This document shows positions 59,571 through 64,000 of a DNA stretch of 64,000 nt, piece after piece; position 1 is the first letter of the stretch; every line of letters begins with the position of its first letter. The stretch lies in the NCBI GenBank assembly GCA_000242935.3, contig CP007053.1, positions 5,937,001-6,001,000 on the forward strand, given 5' to 3'. The DNA comes from Opitutaceae bacterium TAV5. GTDB lineage: Bacteria; Verrucomicrobiota; Verrucomicrobiia; Opitutales; Opitutaceae. The notes under the pieces were generated by a model. The model was not told the origin of the DNA, made no database searches, and worked only from the letters and a program-made list of their open reading frames with translations. The position numbers and the translations under genes were made by a program.

Positions 59571-60206
59571 TCAGGCCAATACCCGCCGCCGCTCTTCCGG
59601 TCCGAGTTCGCGCCAGGCGCCCGGCGCGAGCGCGGGGATAAAATCGTCGAGCCGCAGTTGCCCGATCCGCCAGCGGACGAGGCGCAAGGTCGGGTGGCCG
59701 ATGGCGGCGGTCATCCGGCGAACCTGGCGATTTTTGCCTTCGGCCAGTTCGAGCGCGAGCCAGCAATCGGGCACATTCTTGCGAAACCTCACCGGCGGAT
59801 CGCGCGGCGGCAGGGCGGACGGCTCCGGCAGACGGCGGACCCGGCATGGCTGCGTGCGGTACCCGCCGGCCTTGCCGCCGCCGATGAGGACGCCGCCCGC
59901 CAGCCGGGCGAGCGCGGCGTCGTCGGGAATGCGCTCCACCTGTGCCAGGTACTCGCGATCGTGACCGTGCCGGGGATCGAGCAGCCGGGTGTTGAGCCCA
60001 CGTTCGTCGGAAAGCAACAAAAGCCCTTCGGAATCGGCATCGAGCCGCCCGAGCGGATAAACGCCCGGCGGCAGGCCAAATTCCGCCAGCGTCCGCCATG
60101 CCGAGCCCGGTTCGGGGGTGAATTGCGAGAGGACACCGTACGGTTTGTTGAATGCGAGAAGCACGCGCCCCAGCGCAGCGGATGGCGCCGGCGGAGGCAA
60201 AGGCAT
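59571..60206 (-). CDS. rluE: RsuA/RluE-type 23S rRNA pseudouridine synthase
   Basis: The 211-residue protein has RluE-like wording: LLAFNKPYGVLSQFTPE at the start of the domain and the catalytic Asp56 in PLGRLDADSEGLLLLSDE. EGKNRQVRRMTAAIGHPTLRLVR follows as the conserved end. It lacks the N-terminal S4 domain of RsuA and RluB, which also fits RluE, the enzyme that isomerises U2457 of 23S rRNA in E. coli. The start MPLPPPAPSA at 60206 is preferred to a 44-codon longer frame. Its stop lies 2 bp from the MITE-like element, so the extreme C-terminus may have been reset. Confidence 0.85.
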   Translation of the reverse strand: MPLPPPAPSAALGRVLLAFNKPYGVLSQFTPEPGSAWRTLAEFGLPPGVYPLGRLDADSEGLLLLSDERGLNTRLLDPRHGHDREYLAQVERIPDDAALARLAGGVLIGGGKAGGYRTQPCRVRRLPEPSALPPRDPPVRFRKNVPDCWLALELAEGKNRQVRRMTAAIGHPTLRLVRWRIGQLRLDDFIPALAPGAWRELGPEERRRVLA

Positions 60207-60349
60207 ATGGCGGGGGCGGCCGGGAATGCTTCCTCCCCGATTTGCAAACCTTGCGGAAACCGGTCTCGCCTGGCCGGCGTCAATCGTTGCTATTGCCAGA
60301 GTCGCCGACCAGTGACCCACTTTACCGGTCTTTTGCATCCAATCCTCCC

Positions 60350-60943
60350 GTGACTGTTTCGCTCTTCCAACGCCCGCTTTTCATTCTTCTGCTCGCGTTC
60401 GTCGCCGGGCCGGCGACCATCGTGCCCGGCGCGCCGATCGACCTGCAAACGCTCGTCGACGATTCCCCCTTCGGGAAGGCCCCGGACCCTGCCGCCACTC
60501 CGACCGCCCAGGATCCCAATGCCTTGGAATTTCGGGGCTACGTCCTGGACAAGGGCGTGCGCTATTTCAGCCTCTACGATCCGGGCACCCAGAAATCGAG
60601 CTGGGTCAACGAAAAGGAAGCCGGCCCGATCACCATCAAGGAATTTAATATCGACGACGATTCGCTCACCGTCGAGCAGGCAGGCCGCACGGTGCGTCTC
60701 GCCCTGAAGCGCGCCAATATCGTGAACACGCCGGTGCCGGCCGCCCAGGCCGGCCTCCGGCCGCGGGGCAATCGTCCTCCGTTCGGGAACGATGCCGCCG
60801 CTGGCACCGCCCGTCCGCAGATCGATAACGAGCGTCTCCAGAAAATCCGTGAAGAAGTGGCCAAACGGCGCGCCGCCCGCCAGTCCGCCGCCGGTGGCGG
60901 CCAGGCGGCGCCCGCGACGACCACACCCGCCGCCGCCAACTAG
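60350..60943 (+). CDS. Secreted protein of unknown function preceding the pseudopilin genes
   Basis: The 197-residue protein starts at GTG 60350, which directly precedes a signal segment (LFILLLAFVAGPATIVPGAP). The mature part has one recognisable beta-rich block, LEFRGYVLDKGVRYFSLYDPGTQKSSWVNE, with ITIKEFNIDDDSLTVEQAGRTVRLAL. This recalls, without proof, the periplasmic homology-region domain of GspC or PilP. The C-terminus is Arg/Ala/Pro-rich and probably disordered. It lies 93 bp upstream of gspG on the same strand. A GspC-like inner-membrane link is possible, but the missing N-terminal membrane helix topology leaves it open. Confidence 0.6.
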   Translation: MTVSLFQRPLFILLLAFVAGPATIVPGAPIDLQTLVDDSPFGKAPDPAATPTAQDPNALEFRGYVLDKGVRYFSLYDPGTQKSSWVNEKEAGPITIKEFNIDDDSLTVEQAGRTVRLALKRANIVNTPVPAAQAGLRPRGNRPPFGNDAAAGTARPQIDNERLQKIREEVAKRRAARQSAAGGGQAAPATTTPAAAN

Positions 60944-61036
60944 AACCTGGATCCCCTGTTCCCGCTGCGATATTTCTTTCCCCGTTCGCTTTTTCCCTGA
61001 CGCCACCCTCCCTCTCCCGGATCCTCTTTCCCCTTC

Positions 61037-61513
61037 ATGACAACACCAACCTCCTCCCTGATGTCCTTCCGCACATCGCTCGACAACACCGCCCGCGCGT
61101 CGCGCCGCGGTTTCACACTCGTGGAAATTCTGGTGGTGATCGCCATCATCGGCCTGCTGGTCGGCGTGGTGCTGACCAACATCACCGGGTCGCTTGACGA
61201 CGCCAACGAGTCCACGGCAAAAATCTTCGTCAACTCGTCCATCAAGACGCCGCTGACCCAGTACCGCATTGCCATGGGCACCTATCCGACTACCGAGGAA
61301 GGTCTTCAGGCTCTGATTACCGACCCGGGCTCGAAACCCGGGCGCTGGAAAGGACCTTATCTCGAATCGACCAAGCTGCCGGTCGATCCCTGGAAACGTC
61401 CCTACCAGTACCGCTATCCCGGCACGAAAAATCCGCGGGGTTACGATGTGTTTTCCATGGGGCCGGACGGGCAGCCGGACACGGCCGACGACATCGGCAA
61501 CTGGGAGGAATAA
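61037..61513 (+). CDS. gspG: Type II secretion major pseudopilin
   Basis: GspG polymerises into the type II secretion pseudopilus. The 158-residue protein has a prepilin signal cut between Gly25 and Phe26: SRRGFTLVEILVVIAIIGLL, with Glu at +5. The major-pseudopilin signature QYRIAMGTYPTTEEGLQAL and DPWKRPYQYRYPG with GYDVFSMGPDGQPDTADDIGNW at the end, the calcium-binding C-terminal loop, is complete. The ATG at 61037 is used; a second in-frame ATG is at 61061. It begins a run of four further pseudopilin genes in the usual order H, I, J, K. Confidence 0.95.
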   Translation: MTTPTSSLMSFRTSLDNTARASRRGFTLVEILVVIAIIGLLVGVVLTNITGSLDDANESTAKIFVNSSIKTPLTQYRIAMGTYPTTEEGLQALITDPGSKPGRWKGPYLESTKLPVDPWKRPYQYRYPGTKNPRGYDVFSMGPDGQPDTADDIGNWEE

Positions 61514-61522
61514 CCGGGCTGC

Positions 61523-62140
61523 ATGTTGCGCGGGAATGAAGAACCTCGGGGCAAGCCCCGCAGCATGGGAGCGACGGCGTCCCCGCCGCCGGACGCGCGT
61601 CAGCGCGCCTTCCGATCCTGCGGGATTGCTCCCTCGGTTGCCCGGAGGGCACCCGCCCGGGTCGGCCCTGCGGGCGGTTTCACGCTGATCGAGATTCTCC
61701 TGGTCATCATGCTGATGGCCCTGGTAACCAGCGTGATGATCACCGGCAGCAACGCCCTGTTCAACTCGTCGCAAAACGAGGATCCCGAGGAAGCGATGCT
61801 CTCCCTGCTCCAGAAGGTGCGGATGCAAGCTGTGGAGGACAGCACCCCGCTGGATCTTGTGACGGTGGACGAGGGCCAGACCTGGTTTTACGGCGATAAC
61901 CACGAAATGACGATGCCGGTCGTCGATGGCGTCAAGGTGGGCCTGATCAAGGCCGAGGGTGCGAACGCCATCCTGCTCGGCGGCATCATGGAAGAGACTC
62001 CCGTCACCACCCTCCGTTTTTATCCGGACGGCACCTGCGATCCGGTCCGGGTCCAGATCCAGCGCGGCCGGGAGCGCCGCGTCCTCGTGATCGACCCCTG
62101 GACCTGCGCGGCGCTCCCCGAGACATCGGGGGCTCGCTGA
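61523..62140 (+). CDS. gspH: Type II secretion minor pseudopilin GspH-like, long repeat-built leader
   Basis: The mature part begins at Phe53 in AGGFTLIEILLVIMLMALVT. A GspH/FimT-type body follows with AMLSLLQKVRMQAVEDSTPLD and VTTLRFYPDGTCDPV. The leader is 52 residues from ATG 61523 (38 from ATG 61565), against the usual 5-15. It is encoded by GC-rich palindromic DNA: CGGGGCAAGCCCCG at 61547-61560 and several small stems up to 61680. The leader would be removed by prepilin peptidase. No start codon lies closer to the cleavage site. It is 9 bp downstream of gspG. Confidence 0.8.
   Translation: MLRGNEEPRGKPRSMGATASPPPDARQRAFRSCGIAPSVARRAPARVGPAGGFTLIEILLVIMLMALVTSVMITGSNALFNSSQNEDPEEAMLSLLQKVRMQAVEDSTPLDLVTVDEGQTWFYGDNHEMTMPVVDGVKVGLIKAEGANAILLGGIMEETPVTTLRFYPDGTCDPVRVQIQRGRERRVLVIDPWTCAALPETSGAR
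61547..61680. repeat. Palindromic GC-rich stretch encoding the GspH leader
   Basis: Small stems follow each other: CGGGGCAAGCCCCG (61547-61560), CGGCGTCCCCGCCG, GCGCGTCAGCGCGC and ACCCGCCCGGGT. The stretch ends a few codons before the prepilin cleavage site. It looks like repeat DNA but is not the same sequence as the family in gspJ. Confidence 0.6.
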
Positions 62141-62164
62141 TTACTGTATCCGGATTCCCGACAC

Positions 62165-62231
62165 CGAACGTTGAACATTTAACATTGAACAATTAACATT
62201 CAACACCGTTCCCGCTCCCCGGCGGGAACGG
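62165..62231. repeat. Iterated AACATT words and a strong hairpin between gspH and gspI
   Basis: The 62165-62204 stretch repeats GAACATT/TAACATT/GAACAATTAACATT roughly every 9 bp. CCGTTCCCGC (62206-62215) then pairs perfectly with GCGGGAACGG (62222-62231) around a 6-nt loop. The hairpin ends 9 bp before the GTG start of gspI and could hinder its translation. Confidence 0.75.
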
Positions 62232-62240
62232 TATCATCGC

Positions 62241-62786
62241 GTGAACATCGAATCTCCAGTCTCCCTCCCCCCCCCGCGTCTCCGACGCCGGACGCTGGAT
62301 GTTGGCTGCCGGATGTTCGGCGCGCGGTCCGCCAGGTATCGCGGGCGTCGCGGTTTCACGCTGATCGAGGTGCTCGTGGCGCTGGCGATTTTTGCCATCG
62401 CGGCCGTCGCGCTCGGGGCTGCCTACGTCAATCTCATCTCGGCCAATGCCGCCATCAACGAGGAGGACCCGACCGATGACGACATGCGCTGGGTGCGCCT
62501 CGCCTTCCTGCGCGTTTCCAGCCGCGATGACGCGGAAAAGGGCGACGAGGTGAGACTGCCCGGCGACCGCATCGCGCGCTGGACGGCCACGGTCGAGCCG
62601 ACTCCCGTGAGCGACCTGTTTGTCGCCACCCTCGAAGCCGAACTGCCAAAAGCCGACAGCAACGAAACCCTCAAGCTGACGGAAACCTTCACCCTGCTGC
62701 GTCCCTCCTGGTCGGAGGAAGCCGACCGCAAAAAACTCCGCGACGACGCCAAACAGCGCCTCGAGCGGGCGAGGGGGGCGATGTGA
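62241..62786 (+). CDS. gspI: Type II secretion minor pseudopilin GspI-like
   Basis: The 181-residue protein is cut between Gly38 and Phe39 in YRGRRGFTLIEVLVALAIFAIAAV. The hydrophobic helix and the short body DMRWVRLAFLRVSSRDDAEK fit GspI-type minor pseudopilins that form the tip complex with GspJ and GspK. The start is GTG at 62241. The 38-residue leader is Arg/Pro-rich and longer than usual, and the DNA before it has iterated words and a hairpin. Its TGA overlaps the GTG start of gspJ. Confidence 0.8.
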   Translation: MNIESPVSLPPPRLRRRTLDVGCRMFGARSARYRGRRGFTLIEVLVALAIFAIAAVALGAAYVNLISANAAINEEDPTDDDMRWVRLAFLRVSSRDDAEKGDEVRLPGDRIARWTATVEPTPVSDLFVATLEAELPKADSNETLKLTETFTLLRPSWSEEADRKKLRDDAKQRLERARGAM

Positions 62787-63532
62787 GGGCTCGCCCGCCA
62801 AGTGGCACGGGCATCCTGCCCGTGGACGGCGCTCCGCGCCGCAGGTCCCTCCCGGATCACGGGCTTCCAGCCCGTGCCACATCACGGGCTGGAAGCCCGT
62901 GCCACATTGCCGCCTTCACGCTCATCGAGATGGTCCTGGCGCTCGCCCTGCTCGGCTCGCTGATGGTGGCGCTCAATGTCTTTGTGTTTTCCATGGCCGA
63001 GGCCTGGGGGCAGGGGAGCGACGAACGGCTTTTCCGCCAGCACGCGCGGGCCGTCACGCGGTTTGTCGATGAGACGTTGTACGGCACCCTTTACGGACCG
63101 GGCGCGAGCGGCTTGCGCGTGGACGAAGTGCGGTTGCCCGACGGCGGCACCGCCGTGCGTTTGCTCTACAACGTCCGCGACGCCGGCCGTCTCGCCAGCT
63201 GGCCCGCGCGTCCGCTGCCCGATGTCGATTGCTCGCTCGGCGTCATTGAACGGCGCGGGCTCGTCCTGCTCTGGCAATCCCGCCTGGAGGACCGCTACGA
63301 CGAGGACCCTCCGCGCGAGGCGGTGGTGTCTCCCTTCGTCGTTTCGATCGGTTACGATTATTACGACGACACCTTCAAACGCTGGGAAACCGTGGAGGAG
63401 ATCAGGAAAGACACCACGACCAGCGCCTGGGAATTGCCGGCGCGCATCCGCCTGCGTTTCAAGCGCGACGCGATGGAGATGGAAACGGCGATCACGCTGC
63501 CATCAAAAGGGGAGGGCGCCACATGGTATTAA
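62783..63532 (+). CDS. gspJ: Type II secretion minor pseudopilin GspJ-like, leader encoded by a dispersed repeat
   Basis: The mature part starts at Phe45 in AAFTLIEMVLALALLGSLMVAL, then a GspJ-type body with FVFSMAEAWGQGSDERLFRQHA and VSPFVVSIGYDYYDDTFKRWE. The 44-residue leader is encoded by units of the GGGC/GCCC repeat family (62802-62905) and reads TGILPVDGAPRRRS, GLPARATSRAGSPCH. The repeat ends three codons before the cleavage site. The residue before the site is Ala44, not the nearly invariant Gly. The start is GTG at 62783, overlapping the gspI stop; no start lies nearer than about 31 codons from the site. Confidence 0.8.
   Translation: MRARPPSGTGILPVDGAPRRRSLPDHGLPARATSRAGSPCHIAAFTLIEMVLALALLGSLMVALNVFVFSMAEAWGQGSDERLFRQHARAVTRFVDETLYGTLYGPGASGLRVDEVRLPDGGTAVRLLYNVRDAGRLASWPARPLPDVDCSLGVIERRGLVLLWQSRLEDRYDEDPPREAVVSPFVVSIGYDYYDDTFKRWETVEEIRKDTTTSAWELPARIRLRFKRDAMEMETAITLPSKGEGATWY
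62802..62905. repeat. Palindromic repeat array, GGGC/GCCC hairpin family, in the gspJ leader
   Basis: The units are GTGGCACGGGCATCCTGCCC, GGCGCTCCGCGCC, CACGGGCTTCCAGCCCGTG and CACGGGCTGGAAGCCCGTG, the last followed by CCAC. The last two differ from each other only by orientation of the loop. The array is the same family as in ispG and after crcB. Confidence 0.88.
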
Positions 63533-64000
63533 TTAAGAACGAAGAATCAGGAATTAAGAATAAAGACCGGCTACCGCGGCCTGTGTCCTCAACACGGCCT
63601 GCCGGACCCTTCTTCATTCGTCATTCGTCATTCTTCATTGGCGGGCGCTTGCGCCCGCCTCAGCGCGGCTCCGTCATCATCGTGGTGCTCGTCACCCTGC
63701 TGCTGGCGTCGTTCATGATCCTGAAGTTCATCGAATCCAGTTCGCTCGATCTCCTGCTCGCCGCGCGCAAGGCCGACCGCTTCCATCTGCGCGACGACGC
63801 GTACGCCGCGCTCGAACTCGCCCTCGCCGTCATCGCCGAAGTCAAGGCCATCGATGGCGACACGCTCAACTCGCCGGCGCAAGGCTGGGGCGACCCTTAC
63901 ACCTATGCCGGCATGACGCCGCGCGAGGGCGTCACGGTCGAATTCACCTTCGAGGACGAAAGCGGCAAGCTGTCGCTCCCGCAGATGGACCAGAACAAGC
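63523..64000 (+). CDS. gspK: Type II secretion minor pseudopilin GspK-like (3' partial)
   Basis: The frame opens at ATG 63523, inside the end of gspJ, and continues past the window. After a 49-residue leader the prepilin site reads PPQRGSVIIVVLVTLLLASF, with Gly49 before the cut and no Glu at +5, as usual for GspK. SSSLDLLLAARKADRFHLRDDAYAALELAL fits the family, in which GspK caps the pseudopilus. The leader is encoded by iterated DNA: AGGAATTAAGAATAAAG near the start and CATTCGTCATTCGTCATTC later. A TTG at 63649 would give a 7-residue leader and cannot be excluded. Confidence 0.75.
   Translation, partial: MVLIKNEESGIKNKDRLPRPVSSTRPAGPFFIRHSSFFIGGRLRPPQRGSVIIVVLVTLLLASFMILKFIESSSLDLLLAARKADRFHLRDDAYAALELALAVIAEVKAIDGDTLNSPAQGWGDPYTYAGMTPREGVTVEFTFEDESGKLSLPQMDQNK
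63531..63650. repeat. Iterated AT-rich words in the gspK leader region
   Basis: The left part repeats AATTAAGAA-type words (63531-63563); the right part repeats ATTCGTC at 7-bp steps (63616-63630). GGCGGGCGCTTGCGCCCGCC (63640-63659) follows, a strong hairpin. The parts are only loosely complementary. Confidence 0.65.

Noticed and set aside
63605-63640. Short tandem ATTCGTC repeats as a CRISPR remnant
   Set aside because: Repeat units are 7 bp without spacers and no cas gene is present.

Overview
The window reads as a high-GC, gene-dense chromosome segment of a verrucomicrobial bacterium, most likely Opitutaceae. This is inferred from gene content, not from a search: an extra-long IspG with an inserted domain, the uppS-cdsA-dxr-rseP-ispG cluster, a PEP-CTERM protein, pseudopilin-like proteins with a C-terminal DGH motif, and a MoxR/DUF58/VWA/DUF4175-like/DUF4159 operon. 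No rRNA, tRNA, CRISPR array, phage or transposase gene was seen.

Layout. 1-1.4 kb: 3' part of a PAS-histidine kinase-receiver hybrid. 1.4-2.6 kb: membrane-anchored metallophosphoesterase. 2.6-9.5 kb (minus): isoprenoid and envelope cluster uppS-cdsA-dxr-rseP-ispG. 9.5-13.7 kb: a membrane protein, then hisG and the agmatine-to-putrescine pair aguB-aguA (plus). 13.7-15.7 kb (minus): pdxJ-acpS-upp. 15.9-19.6 kb (plus): hpt, gpsA, a DciA-like DUF721 gene, crcB and an ABC ATPase. 19.7-23.6 kb: a BlaI/BlaR1-type repressor and M56 protease pair with a clear candidate operator. 23.7-31.1 kb: methyltransferase, secreted TPR protein, CE7-type esterase, hemN and a small Cys-containing protein. 31.2-42.8 kb: a glycan-use locus (FAD oxidoreductase, AraC regulator, GH71-like secreted protein, two related surface proteins of which one is PEP-CTERM, a pseudopilin-like protein, GH38 alpha-mannosidase). 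42.9-58.2 kb (minus): one long, tightly overlapping operon running from two paralogous membrane-anchored proteins through MoxR, DUF58, two VWA membrane proteins, a DUF4175-like protein, DUF4159 and a tetraheme cytochrome lipoprotein to a thioredoxin. 58.2-60.2 kb: tgt and a RluE-like pseudouridine synthase. 60.3-64 kb (plus): type II secretion pseudopilin genes gspG, H, I, J and a partial gspK.

The most unusual signal is the repeat content. Every gap longer than about 100 bp between codirectional genes in the first 31 kb holds a palindromic structure or operator. Two families also sit in frame inside coding sequence. One is a hairpin module with GGGC/GCCC arms followed by GCCAC, found in ispG, between crcB and the ABC gene, in the GH38 gene and in the gspJ leader. 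The other is a MITE-like element with inverted ends, found as 138 bp between tgt and rluE and as 153 bp (51 codons) inside the GH38 gene. The leader peptides of GspH, GspI, GspJ and GspK are unusually long and partly repeat-built, ending next to the prepilin cleavage site. This looks like repeats spreading into protein positions where extra residues are removed or tolerated.
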